Part shown: in pieces, positions 30,977 to 41,283 of the stretch
How positions within the stretch are numbered: the first letter of the stretch is position 1
Layout: the number at the start of each line of letters is the position of its first letter
Source: Pomphorhynchus laevis
Lineage: Eukaryota; Acanthocephala; Palaeacanthocephala; Echinorhynchida; Pomphorhynchidae
Assembly: GCA_012934845.2 (NCBI GenBank)
Contig: WNNJ02000520.1
Location: forward strand, 36,433-100,432
Direction of reading: 5' to 3'
DNA length: 64,000 nucleotides
Position numbers and translations under genes: made by a program
Notes under the pieces: model-generated
Database searches by the model: none
The model's input: the letters and a program-made list of their open reading frames with translations, nothing else
What the model was told of the DNA's origin: nothing

Positions 30977-31986
30977 CTAGCATCCATGAGTGAGTGATTC
31001 CTTGACTTTTTCAAATGCTTGCGTATGCTCCGGTTTCCATGACCAAACCGCTCGACGGCCACTAAGCTCGTACAGACTTTTGTAATTAGGTTGCAGACTT
31101 GGAATAAACCGGTTCAAATAGTTTACCGCCCCAAGGAAGGATCGTAATTCGCCTTTGTTTGTTGGTGTGGGGATTTTCTGCATAGCCTCCAGTTTATTAG
31201 GACACGCGTGTATGCAATTTTTCATTAACACATGACCTAAGAATTTTACTCTTTCTTGGAGAAAACCGCATTTCTCACGTTTCACTTTAACTCCAGCTTG
31301 TTTTAATCTCTCCAATACTTTCTGTAAATTATCTAAATGTTCGTTCGATGTTTTACCAGTAATTATAATGTCATCAAGGTACGCCGCTATCTTGGGGATA
31401 CCCTGTAGAATCTGATCTCATACCGTTGAAATACGATCGGCGCCGTGCCAATGCCGAAAGGCATACGGGTATATCGGTAAAACCCTTTATGTGTCGAAAT
31501 GGTCAAGTATTTCCTTGATGACTGCTTCACTGCCAGTTGTAGATATGTGTCTTTTAAATCCAGGACAGAATAGTGGAGGCCGCCTGCTATCTTTTCCGTG
31601 ATGTCTTCCAGTGTAAGTAGCACATATGTATTTAGCCGTAAGTACGGATTAATTGTAACTCTGAAATCGCCGCATATTCTCACCGATACGTCCGATTTAT
31701 GTGTGACTACTATTGGCGCCGCTCAGTCAACTATTTCTTGAGAGGTATCTACTTTTTCGATGACTCTTTGTTTTAGCTGTCTCTGTAGCTCAGCTTCCAC
31801 TGATTTTCGTAGAGAGAATGGTACTCTCCGACTAGACCAACAGTAATGTATGGCGTTAGTGTCGATGGTCAATTCTACTTCGTAATATTTCACGTGTGTT
31901 GTTCCTGGACCAAATACTTCTGCATAATTCTGCAAGAGATTATACAATTCCTCATTGTTTTCGTACGTTGCTTTTATTGAACACAA
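30977..31986 (-). mobile_element. Protease-linker and RT region of the Gypsy fossil
   Basis: The order HYCWSSRRVPFSLR, then RICGDFRVTINPYL, TRMPFGIGTAPIVFQR, and FLGHVLMKNCIHACPNK followed by LRSFLGAVNYLNRFIP is standard for Gypsy reverse transcriptases. Fossil, broken. Confidence 0.85.
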
Positions 31987-32496
31987 TGGTAATGAGTTGA
32001 TTTCCTGCTCTCTTATTGTTATAACTGATTCGGGCTATTTCAATCTAAATGCCGATACGCAGGGTCGCACAAAAAGGGGTCTAAAAGATGTTTCAAGTAC
32101 AGTTACCCATAACAATTGCGCTTGTTTATTTAATGTCGCGGTTACCAAGCATTTTCCGATAGACTGAAGTACTTGTCCACCGTAAGTTTTCAACACTTTG
32201 GCTGGATGTAATGTTGGTTCTCCGATGTGTTACCAAGCAGCTCTTGAAATTATTGAGACACTAGCCCCAGTATCAAATTCCATATTTATACATTGCCCGT
32301 TGATTTGTACTTTTATAATCGGGATGATATCATCGTGCCCTATCGTGTTGATAGATCTCAAAATCTCACTATCATTATCACTGGCAATCTCCACTGCCCG
32401 AACGTTGTTATGGGTTGGTGTATTCGTACTGCGAAAACACGCTTCTAAGTGACCAATTTTTCCGCAGCGTCTGCAGGTTTTTCCAGTTGCTGGACA

Positions 32497-33345
32497 TCAT
32501 TGAAATCTTGTGTGCTGTCTTCCACATCTTGTGCACGATGATTGAGGCTTGTTTGTTGCTCGCCATGTTTGAGCATTGGACTTATTAGTGGATCTAATGA
32601 GGTCGATTTGATCTGTTTCACGTTTCATCGTCATGCTTTGTCCGAATTCTGTCGATCGACATTGAACTAGCTGCTGTGTGCCCTGTATCAATTCATGTGT
32701 CTTGCAAACACGCATTAGATCATCGAGGGTTGGATTTTCCATTTGTAGCATAGTATTTCTCACGTGGTCATATGGGGTCTTCATAACAATATGATCGCGT
32801 ATTCTTTCTTCGATTGCTTGACATTCGTTTGTGATTGTTTGATTGAAAAATCTGCACAACCTTGCTTTGTCCTTTCAATTCACCAACCAGGTGGCATATG
32901 TATCATTTGGACCCATTTCACATTGATGAAAAGAATATCGAGCTGCGATTATGTGTGTTGGTTTAAGGAAGTGCTGGTTTAGACGTTGGACCAATTGTAT
33001 GTATCCTATGTCACCCAAACTTTGTCCAGCATTTAATCGATTTATGAGTTGGTATGCTTCTGATCCAATCCATGACAACAAAAGTTGTTTTTTTATGGTC
33101 GTCATATGAAACCGATTGAGCTCGGAAATGGAGCTCAAGCTGCTCATAATAATTTGCCCACTCCTCCTTGTCCTCGATAAACGGTCGATATCCTGAAACT
33201 TGTCTACGGTGGTGTTGTTAATCGTTGTTTGTCCATTGCGATTCGCCAACAGCTCTAACAACTGCTGCTGCATTAAGATCGTTCGTAAAACTCCCTCGTC
33301 GCCAGTTGTCATAACAAAATTAAACGAAGTTTTTACTGCATCCAC
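32497..33345 (-). mobile_element. gag region of the Gypsy fossil
   Basis: Wording such as PTHIIAARYSFHQCEMGPND and LVQRLNQHFLKP follows the capsid-region pattern of Mag-like Gypsy elements. A CTRCGRQH knuckle follows. Fossil, broken. Confidence 0.75.
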
Positions 33346-33577
33346 AACAAAACTTAATGTAACAAAATGCGTTACTTATAGTCAATTGTTAGGACGCCAA
33401 CTCAACGTGTGTTTAGTGATGGCGGTTGGTCACTGTTTGCGGTTAGGCTGCATGAGCTATTGCCCATTCGATTGCGCCGCCGCTGCTGCCATATCTCACA
33501 TTTCCCACTCTTCTGCGAGTACATCTTACCTGACTGTTTTTTCCGACACCTCGTCCTCCTCCGAATCGTCTCCGAAG
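33307..33577 (-). repeat. 5' LTR of the Gypsy fossil
   Basis: Partner of 29065-29337. The sequence immediately inside, reading tggcgacgaggg on the minus strand, is in the position of a tRNA primer-binding site; the tRNA was not identified. The outer edge joins a fold-back junction at 33578. Confidence 0.85.
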
Positions 33578-34175
33578 TCTTATCTGGCTTAACCAGATAA
33601 GACAACGTTTGCTGGATTTGGATTACAGCGTTTTCGATCTGGTTAAGCCAGGAGTTTTTTTTTTGAATTTTAATTTCATAATAGCTGGATAATAAATAAT
33701 AAACTTTCTTTATAGAATACAATATTAAACTTCACTACCGGAAATAAATAATTTGCATGCATTTGGCAAAGGTGTTGGGTCAAGTTGATGGGCTAAATTC
33801 CGATAAAATTATATTTCTTCCATATGACTTTTATTTCTTTTTTGTATACATCGTTTATTATTCAGTAGTTAACTTATCAGGATTAATTTTTATTTTGAAT
33901 TTTAATTTCATATTTTAATTTAGACAAACTTAATTAAATTAAATCTTATAAACGTATTTTTCTTTTATCAATTATCATTATTTTTAATTTATTTATAATA
34001 TAAAATAGGAAAACCGAGAAAAATAATCGAGATCAAACCTGGCTTAACCAGGTTTGATCTCGATTATTTTGCATATTAAATTTATTTATTTTGCAATTTT
34101 CTAACATATTTGACTCTTCCATTAATTTATCCGATCTAAACCAATCATCTTCTTCATATTGTATACATTTTACTT
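33578..34175. repeat. Rearranged third copy of the membrane-protein locus with two fold-back junctions
   Basis: Next to the 5' LTR a short ORF piece (QIRQRLLDLDYSVFDLVKPG) runs on the plus strand. It is followed by the upstream flank of the locus (33668-34015, equal to 20297-20625). A minus-strand piece of the ORF (34040-34175, ending in the YEEDDWF region) follows. Perfect short palindromes mark the joints at 33578-33602 (10-base arms) and 34022-34068 (21-base arms). Both have the loop cttaa and both are centred on the same place in the ORF. Confidence 0.85.
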
Positions 34176-34179
34176 ATAA

Positions 34180-34544
34180 TACTTATCTGTATTCTAAAAT
34201 AAGGATATTTTAAGGAAAAATGTGAAATATCACACGACCATCTTTAAATTTCCACCAACCGTTATTTGTTGATATTCTGTAGGAAAGCGTTTAAGCGTTT
34301 GTATTAAATTATTGATTTGATTAGTGATTGAATTATTATTAAATTATTGAATTATTACACATATTTTATATCAGATAAATTTTAAATAAAAACATTTCCC
34401 ACTCTATAATTTAATTAATTATTCATTTTATACATTAAAAATATTAATATTTTATTAAATATTAATTTGTTAATATTTTACCATTCGGAATAAATTGGTT
34501 CTAATGTTTTAGTCATTTCAAAAATAAAATTATTTTTAACATTG
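34180..34544. other. AT-rich spacer
   Basis: No ORF or recognised element. It lies between the rearranged membrane-protein piece and the 3' end of the CR1-like LINE. Confidence 0.5.
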
Positions 34545-34650
34545 CATTTTATTATTATTATTATGTAGACAACGTTACGAGCATAGCTCACAGTTGCTGA
34601 CAAATCGATAGTCAAAATAAAAGAAAAAGAGAAAATCAAAAACAAATCAG

Positions 34651-37590
34651 TTAACAATTTAAAATAATCTGTCGTTTAAAGAGCTCCCGAGTTCCCGCAT
34701 TTACAATATCATCGCTTAAACGATTCCATGAATTTATTATTCGTTGTCCAAATTGAATCGTCCTAGAATGTACTATTCGTTGGCGACTAAGATAAAACGA
34801 GTGACCTCGCAAAGCTCGAGTTGATCGAATGTTGAAGAGCCCACGCAACACATGGTGTTCATTGTGAAATACCTCCCATACAAGACACAGATCCCGCGAG
34901 TCACGAATATCACATAATGACTGCATATTTAAAGACCGAAGACGGTCCTCGTAAGGAAGTTCTCTCAAAGAATGTACTAATTTTGTTGCCCTACGTAGCA
35001 CCTTCTCAAGTCGATTAATCTCATCTCTGGTTCGAGGGTATGAACATTGAGAAGCATATAACAAATGACTTAGTACAAAAGCGTTTGCAAGAACTCTAAA
35101 AGAACGTGGACTCACATAGCTGAATGATCGGCGAAGGAAACCAACCATACGCATGGCCTTCGAACAAATGTACTCAGTGTTTTGGCGAGTGGAGAAATCA
35201 TCCGTTATCAATACGCCAAGATCTTTATAGCTCGAAACCAATTTAATCACTCGATCCCCGAGATGATATATCGGCACTGGAACAATATTACGTGATCGAA
35301 TGTGCATGCAAGTGCACTTCGAGGCATTAACAGACAGACCATTAGAACGTGCCCACTTAAGAACCGTGTCAATATCTGATTGAAGAATGTTACGATCATA
35401 ATTCGACTTGATGGCTCTCCAAATTTTTAAATCGTCAGCAAATAATAATGAATGCGAACTTATTACACTGGGTAGATCGTTGATGAAAATACAAAACAGC
35501 AAAGGACCCAATACAGACCCTTGCGGGACACCGGCATTAACTGGATAATGCTCGGAAAGGGTACCGTTAATGGCGACCTGGTATGTGCGACCAGAAAGAA
35601 AGTTGCATATCCAACGAATGATAATTGGATTGATTTTTAATGCACTTATCTTCATAATCAACTTGTCATGGGGTACATGATCAAATGCTTTGGAGAAGTC
35701 AAAAAATATGACATCGACAGCATACCCCTCATCCACTATGGAACCCCAACTTTCCTGTGCCAATAAAAGGTTGGTTACTGTAGAACAGTTTTTACGGAAT
35801 CCGTGCTGATTAGTAGAAAGTAACCTGTATGATTCTAGGTAGCTACTGATTATCCGATAAAGTAATCTCTCTAATACACGACACGATACAGAGGTTAAAC
35901 TAACCGGTCGGTAGTTATCTACACATGATCGATCACCTTTCTTATGAAGCGGCTTAATGATAGAGCGTTTCCATGCATTCGGGACTATACCGTAATATAA
36001 TGATGCTATAAATATCCTATATAAAGGCGCAGCAATGACATCATGAAGATTCTTCAGGTATATTGAGGGAAGTAAATCTGGGCAAATCGAGCCCGACGGT
36101 TTCAGTCGTTTAAACTCTTTCATAACATCTTGAACTGTGAACAAGTGAAGAATATCAAAAATTGACGGATTAATACGAGTAATTTCTATACAAGGAGAAG
36201 TAGTAGCTGATACGAGAAATTTACGACCAAATGCATTAGCAATATCGAAATGATCTACTAGAATGCGTCCATTGTTTCCAATGATAGAGCTAGAAGATCG
36301 AACATTACTTTTAAAATTTGCATATTTAAATAATATGTTAGGATTGTTGGCTGACTTTCCTATCAGTACTTGTTCAAATTGCCGCTTTTTAAGTCTCTTG
36401 AGATATGTGAAATGATTCCGACACTTTTTAAATGACCTATAATCAGTTTCTCCATTCCTATACCTTACGAATTTTTGCTTCTTGGATCTCAATGCATCTT
36501 GAAGCTCCTTATCAAACCAAGGATTTGTGCGTGCACGGGCAGTTGCTACCTTACGAGGTGAGAAACGTAGAAGGAGCGATATCATTAGAGTTTCAAATTG
36601 TTGCCAAGATGATTCAACTCCAAAAATCAATGGATCATACCAATTTGTACCGAGAAGGGATTGACGTACTAAACTGTAATTGGTTTTGAAACATTGTACT
36701 GACATACATGAAGACTCAGGTTGTGACAATATATTAGATAAGTTTGTATTAAAGCGAATAACAGAATGATCAGAGCTGCCTAAGGGATCCAAATATGTTA
36801 TACCGGTGATCAAATATTTATCGGAAGTAAGACAAATATCAAGCAAAGATTGATGGTCTCCAGAGGAACGAGTAAACATTGAGACATGTTGCGTTAGATT
36901 AAGAAAATTGATAGTATCAAGGAATGCTGATGAATAATTATTGTTATTTAAGCATATGTAGTTAGTCCAGTCTATAGAAGGCATATTTAGATCACCCACT
37001 ACTACCACATTACTACGGGATCCAAACTTTAATAATGTATCAACTATGGAACAAACATCCATTCTTGGACTACGATATATAAGACCAATAGTAACTAACA
37101 CATGACCGGACAGTAATATATTGCCCCATAGTGTTTCTGTACCACCCTCAGACTTGGCACTTAAGGTCATAAACGCTACACTATTATGTAAATATAAAAT
37201 TACCCCACCTCCTCTCTTTCCGGTCCTATCGACACGATAAGAAGAATAATTAGCTATTTCAATCTCGTGATCAGATATATCGGAGTTAAGCCAGCTTTCT
37301 GTTATTGCTATTAACAAGGGCTGGGAATATTGAATACGTTGCTTCAATTCGTGAATTTTATTAAGAAGACTGCGTGCGTTAGTATACAAGATCACAGAAC
37401 TATAGCCTATTGAAGCACATGTGTTATTTCCCTTACTGTTAGCACTATTGGATTTCGCCAGAGCAGACCACAACGGTGATTGATAATAAACAATGTCATC
37501 TAAGTAATCACATGCATTTGTAATGGGTATGTTGGATAAGCTAGAAGCGACGAGAGGAGCTAAATCTAATCCACAAACAGCGGAGTCCAA
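34651..37590 (-). CDS. CR1-like LINE ORF2: AP endonuclease and reverse transcriptase (979 aa)
   Basis: Residues about 65-280 are the APE-type endonuclease, with TNARSLLNK (70-78), ITESWLN with E98, GDLNMPSIDW (199-208), SLLDICLTS (248-256) and SSDHSVIRF (272-280). A connector follows (350-500). The RT runs from about 500 to 800, with NYRPVSLTSVSCRVLERLL (559-577), HGFRKNCST, FFDFSKAFDHVP (629-640), AGVPQGSVLGPLLF (686-699) and the catalytic LFADDLKIW (716-724). The C-terminal region ends with RIINSWNRLSDDIV, matching the CR1/Rex tail pattern. The length is normal for the group. The protein nicks target DNA and copies its own RNA from the nick. All catalytic residues expected by motif are present. 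Confidence 0.9.
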   Translation of the reverse strand: MDSAVCGLDLAPLVASSLSNIPITNACDYLDDIVYYQSPLWSALAKSNSANSKGNNTCASIGYSSVILYTNARSLLNKIHELKQRIQYSQPLLIAITESWLNSDISDHEIEIANYSSYRVDRTGKRGGGVILYLHNSVAFMTLSAKSEGGTETLWGNILLSGHVLVTIGLIYRSPRMDVCSIVDTLLKFGSRSNVVVVGDLNMPSIDWTNYICLNNNNYSSAFLDTINFLNLTQHVSMFTRSSGDHQSLLDICLTSDKYLITGITYLDPLGSSDHSVIRFNTNLSNILSQPESSCMSVQCFKTNYSLVRQSLLGTNWYDPLIFGVESSWQQFETLMISLLLRFSPRKVATARARTNPWFDKELQDALRSKKQKFVRYRNGETDYRSFKKCRNHFTYLKRLKKRQFEQVLIGKSANNPNILFKYANFKSNVRSSSSIIGNNGRILVDHFDIANAFGRKFLVSATTSPCIEITRINPSIFDILHLFTVQDVMKEFKRLKPSGSICPDLLPSIYLKNLHDVIAAPLYRIFIASLYYGIVPNAWKRSIIKPLHKKGDRSCVDNYRPVSLTSVSCRVLERLLYRIISSYLESYRLLSTNQHGFRKNCSTVTNLLLAQESWGSIVDEGYAVDVIFFDFSKAFDHVPHDKLIMKISALKINPIIIRWICNFLSGRTYQVAINGTLSEHYPVNAGVPQGSVLGPLLFCIFINDLPSVISSHSLLFADDLKIWRAIKSNYDRNILQSDIDTVLKWARSNGLSVNASKCTCMHIRSRNIVPVPIYHLGDRVIKLVSSYKDLGVLITDDFSTRQNTEYICSKAMRMVGFLRRSFSYVSPRSFRVLANAFVLSHLLYASQCSYPRTRDEINRLEKVLRRATKLVHSLRELPYEDRLRSLNMQSLCDIRDSRDLCLVWEVFHNEHHVLRGLFNIRSTRALRGHSFYLSRQRIVHSRTIQFGQRIINSWNRLSDDIVNAGTRELFKRQIILNC

Positions 37591-38837
37591 TTCAAGCGAG
37601 TCCCTCGTCGCACAATTTGAAAATTCCGAATTCTTAAGTTTGTTTCTCCTGCATCTAAGCGCGATCTCAATAATTGTCTAACCTCTCGAAGACGTTCACG
37701 TTCATACTTGTCAAGATCATTTAGTAATCTAACGGGAGAACCTTTAAGATAATAGGAGTTGCTCAGAATAGTTTTGGCAGCCGCTGCGTCGGTAAAAATT
37801 GCTTTTAATAATCTAGGATGATTATTCTGCTTTTTACCAATTCGAAACAAAGCTAATAGTTTAATTTTGGACGTTACCTCTTTCGGTGACGCTACCAAAA
37901 TGGTTGATAGTATCGCACGAACTTTGGATAAGTCGTCATCTAATCTATGTTGTATGTTGACCGAGATAGATTCAGGTATATTAGTGAAAACGATAGCGCG
38001 AGAATGATCATGATATTTGCGTACGCGGGAAAAGTGCTGCTCAGAGGAAATCACTGATTTTCCATCAAGATTATGTGAAGATCTATCAATGACTCCAGTT
38101 ATTTGGCATGTATCAGGTATAACACTTGCCAATGACTCGAATTGATTAGAATCTTTGTGATTAAGAGACACTTCATCTGACTGACCCGGAATGTTAACAT
38201 ATGTAGAGCGCTTAGGTGAATAAGCATTGATTGGATCAGTAAATATATCTGGATTAGTAAGAGGTGCAGAGAAGCTTGAATTGATATCGGATTTACTGTA
38301 CGATCGTTGTAGGTTTCCACTATCCAAATTTCCGTTATTGATAAGATTGTCATTGTCTAAACTGTTATTTTCGATAATCGGTGATGCTTCATCGATTAAT
38401 GAGTTGGATGTTCGATTCAATGATTCATTTTCGATTCGCAGGAAGTCTGTGGCAACATGTTGCTCTTGCAATGTTTGAGAATTGTCTGTAAATCGAGCGC
38501 TTTCTTTATTTGATGATAATAATTGTTCTTTTCGATGTTTGCCACATTTTCGTTCGAATTGTATTTTACTAACATCTTTGTCACAAACGATACTATTTGA
38601 ATTGTCATGGCTGATAGACGATTGATCATTCTTTGAAACTATCAAATCTTTACGAAAAGATGCTGAACAAAATCCGCATAGAAAATCTCTATCAAGAAAA
38701 TTTGAAGGAAGACGAATAGGTAGCCAAACAGTAGTCCACACAGGGCAATCGGCCATGGAACACTCTACATAATGCTGGGATCCATTATCATTCACAGTCG
38801 ATTTTGTCGTTTTCCTCCGTTTCCCCATTTTGATCAT
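37566..38837 (-). CDS. CR1-like LINE ORF1 protein (423 aa)
   Basis: The frame opens MIKMGKRRKTTKST; a second methionine at residue 4 is an equally possible start. Residues C26, C31, C54 and C57 form a zinc-binding pattern (CSMADC, then CGFC), which resembles the PHD-like finger found at the N terminus of many CR1 ORF1 proteins. The middle (about 65-265) is Ser/Asn-rich and looks disordered. The C-terminal region from about residue 270 (HSRAIVFTNIPESI, then KIKLLALFRIGKKQNNHPRL, then YERERLREVRQLLRSRL) looks like the RNA-binding fold of LINE ORF1 proteins. It would coat the element RNA. It overlaps ORF2 by 25 bases in another frame, implying reinitiation or frameshift-type coupling. It is open throughout. 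Confidence 0.85.
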   Translation of the reverse strand: MIKMGKRRKTTKSTVNDNGSQHYVECSMADCPVWTTVWLPIRLPSNFLDRDFLCGFCSASFRKDLIVSKNDQSSISHDNSNSIVCDKDVSKIQFERKCGKHRKEQLLSSNKESARFTDNSQTLQEQHVATDFLRIENESLNRTSNSLIDEASPIIENNSLDNDNLINNGNLDSGNLQRSYSKSDINSSFSAPLTNPDIFTDPINAYSPKRSTYVNIPGQSDEVSLNHKDSNQFESLASVIPDTCQITGVIDRSSHNLDGKSVISSEQHFSRVRKYHDHSRAIVFTNIPESISVNIQHRLDDDLSKVRAILSTILVASPKEVTSKIKLLALFRIGKKQNNHPRLLKAIFTDAAAAKTILSNSYYLKGSPVRLLNDLDKYERERLREVRQLLRSRLDAGETNLRIRNFQIVRRGTRLNWTPLFVD

Positions 38838-39059
38838 TACAGTTCAGATTGCTGAACTGAATTGTATGTTTATTAGAAACCAAAAAAATATGCACACTAG
38901 TCAGAGCCCTTGTATCTCGGGATGACTGCTTGAATTTTGGTTTAAACTTGTCCCAAATTTTGTAGATTATTATTGTATAATAATTGTAAGTGTTTTGTAA
39001 GAGTTTTGTAAGAGTTTTTATAACCAAGACTTTTTTAATTTATCAGTCGTCTTCTTGTG

Positions 39060-39640
39060 TATTTTATTGTAATTAAACTGAATACTTAAATGAACATATA
39101 TGTACCCATAATTGTAAGTACTTTATTAATCAATTCTTTTTTTAACGTCAATTGATACGGCTGTTCGTGTGATTAAACTGGATTAAGTTGAGTGCTGATT
39201 AATGAACTGATCTACCAATGGCGTAACCAGAATACTCCAGAATATTGATTTTTACTACATCAAAACACGATCATAAATTTTAAAAGCACTCGCTTTTTCG
39301 TAATATTTGATTTAGGAGGAGTTTTGAAATATATTTAACAATCTTTGCATAGATAACAGGATTTATCCGTTAAAATATTCTTAAAATCCTAATATCTGAT
39401 ATATTAATACGTACAATTTCTTACGGGAGTGCTAATAGCATAGTAATAATATCTTTCTAAGAATTATAAAATTTATCTTGGGTAGAAATATGCGTTTTCC
39501 TATGATTTAATTTCCGTCTGTTCAAAGCTGGCAGACACTAGCGAAAATACGTTTTTTGAATTTTCTAGTGATATGTGCCTTATGATACATTTGGCTGGAT
39601 TGTTTACTGATGCGATCTATCGATGACTAATGATTATTGA
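39060..39640. other. Spacer, nothing recognised
   Basis: About 580 bp without a convincing ORF between the CR1 leader and the empty-site sequence. No repeat partner was noticed elsewhere in the window. Confidence 0.4.
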
Positions 39641-39900
39641 TGACAATTTTAGCAATTGTCTGCAGTTGCCAAAAAATTAATATTCAGGTTCAGAAGTCGG
39701 ACGAATACACATCACGTTCATATAAATCCTTTTGCCATATTCGACTGTATATCAAACTATACGAATATATGTTTCAAAACTAGCGACTGTTTGCTGTACG
39801 CATTTTCTGTGTTCTACACTTTATACAAATGGATAAAAACTAGCGACTGTTTGCAGCATCTTCTGCGTTCTACACGTTTTGCAAATGGATAAAATCTGTT
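39640..39900 (+). repeat. Uninterrupted (empty) copy of the LINE-array target
   Basis: The sequence runs from tattcaggttcagaagtcg through cgaatatatgtttcaaaact to caaatggataaaatct without a break. Its left half recurs before LINE C (41155-41288) and its right half after LINE G (60655-60725). It is therefore a copy of the array target without the array. The segment from aactagcgactgtttgc to aaatggataaa is present here in two tandem units of about 60 bp. Confidence 0.8.
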
Positions 39901-39945
39901 TGCATGACGATAGAATCATTCGGAATGTTGATTATTCAAAACTCT

Positions 39946-40648
39946 CTCAGTAACTATACACTTAGAATTCAACAATGTCGTATATCATCTCCGGGCCCTT
40001 TGTTATCTCTTCTCTCAGGTCCCTCGGGTTGCCTGCGAGGATTGTAAACAGGTAGAGATACTGTTGTACACCAAGCGTTTCTACTATGATGACGACTCTG
40101 ATGCACGTCAGTTTAACCTATTACATGAGTGCCTCAAGGCTCACCTCTTTCTCCTATTTTGTTTCTTGCTGCTTCTATTCAACTTTTCAAAATATTTAAA
40201 CGCTAACAATGTCTTGTGGTGTACGCTGATGACACCACAGCCCTGTTCACTGGACACAGGTGTAAAGACGTAGTCTCTGACATCAGCCGTTTCTTTTTAA
40301 GAAACTCCGCCAAATCGCAGGTGGTCGTCTTTCATGGCACACCTGCTACAAAGCAAAAACTTAAGAGATTAGCACTCTCTGCGCTCTCCTCCATATTTGC
40401 CTCTGAACCACTTCCCACCTTCACAAGTCGAGTAAAATACCTGGGGTTCACCGTTACGGTGAACTGGTCGGCGAAAGCTGACCTGGATAGACTCAAACGT
40501 ATCTTGAAGAAAGCTAGGTGGGCCCTGAAACGGGCTCAGCAACCGTCATTGAAAGGGAAAACCCAGGTGCGCCTTTGGGGTACCTGGGCTATCTCGGGAT
40601 TAGTCCCGAGATACACTCAGACTATACACCTAGACATTCAACAATGTC
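39946..40648 (+). mobile_element. LINE B, internal RT fragment between 33-34-bp direct repeats
   Basis: A piece of LINE ORF2 (about 39998-40605) begins in the RT (SLRSLGLPARIV) and ends in the post-RT region (LWGTWAISGLV). Both ends of the element are missing. Direct repeats beginning ctcag and ending caacaatgtc border it at 39946-39979 and 40616-40648. It contains frame changes and a deletion of about 39 bp relative to LINE C. From about 40200 onward it is nearly identical to LINE C and its flank. Confidence 0.75.
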
Positions 40649-41283
40649 ATTTTTCGATTATTTATCTCGTGTTTGTTTATTAAGAAAATTATTTATTTAT
40701 GAATTAATTATTCATAAATTAATTATTTATTTAATGTCATATATTTTTTGATTAAAAACCTTTGTGTTCTTTAACGAAAAGTTGTTGTTCCGACGTGTGA
40801 TATTTATCTATTTTGTTAAAGAATGTTCATTTATTTGCACTAAATGTTTCATCCAATAGCTATATAGTTGCGTAACATGATGATATGTAATTCTTTACGT
40901 ATTGCATTAATTTATTTTCATGTTTGATATATCCTGGGCTACAACATCGATACGGAAGTCGTCTACGTAAGACTTTTTACCTTTTAAATTCTAAAAAGGC
41001 TTTTAGCGCAGGCATTTGCGTAATATTTCCTGAGCTACAACATATTTGATATTTGTAATAAATTCTAGTACAAAGAGAATTTAGATTTTTATTTAAGCAG
41101 CAATCACGTTAATATTTAGATAATAAATATTAAAATTCGTTTTCCATTTATTGATGGCGATTTTAGCAATTGCCATCAATTGCTAACAATTTAATATTCA
41201 GGTTCAGAAGTCGAACAAATACATATCACGTTCATATAGTTATTAATCTTTTTGCCATATTCAACTGTATATCAAACTATTCG
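40200..41283 (+). repeat. Direct repeat: end of LINE B plus flank, copy 1
   Basis: Almost identical to 44340-45438, covering the end of the LINE ORF2, a fold-back joint, about 540 bp of non-LINE sequence and the left half of the array target. The spacing of about 4.16 kb means that the whole of LINE C lies within a tandem duplication. Confidence 0.85.

Larger units (their letters stand above)
29065..33577 (-). mobile_element. Ty3/Gypsy LTR element, Mag-like, fossil with both LTRs
   Basis: Two direct repeats of about 271-273 bp (29065-29337 and 33307-33577) bound a minus-strand gag-pol body. Gag is at 32497-33345 with a partial CCHC knuckle (CTRCGRQH). The protease-to-RT region lies at 31387-31986 and the RT tail at 30977-31315. 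RNase H is at 30220-30744 and integrase at 29385-30334. No env is seen. The LTRs differ at roughly 20 positions by eye, so insertion was not very recent. The body is broken, with perhaps six to ten interruptions. The element inserted into the second copy of the membrane-protein locus, and the two outer flanks no longer match. Confidence 0.9.
34545..39060 (-). mobile_element. CR1-like LINE with both ORFs open, apparently full length
   Basis: The minus-strand element has a 5' leader of about 200 bp, ORF1 (423 aa), ORF2 (979 aa) overlapping it by 25 bases, a 3' UTR of about 85 bases, and a tail of attattattattatta type on the plus strand (TAA repeats on the element strand) at 34547-34566. Simple-repeat tails without poly(A) are usual for the CR1 group. 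No stop or frameshift interrupts either ORF and all catalytic boxes are present. The 5' limit is uncertain, because the leader gives way to AT-rich sequence around 39000-39060. It is the youngest-looking element of the window. Confidence 0.85.

Noticed and set aside
29065-33577. A retrovirus with an envelope gene
   Set aside because: After integrase the 3' LTR follows at once; there is no room for, or trace of, an env frame.
36432-36689. Plus-strand ORF inside the CR1-like LINE
   Set aside because: Antisense shadow of the 979-codon ORF2.
38788-39027. Minus-strand frame of 79 codons upstream of CR1 ORF1 as an extra gene
   Set aside because: It overlaps the ORF1 start in another frame and reads mostly leader sequence; no domain is visible.
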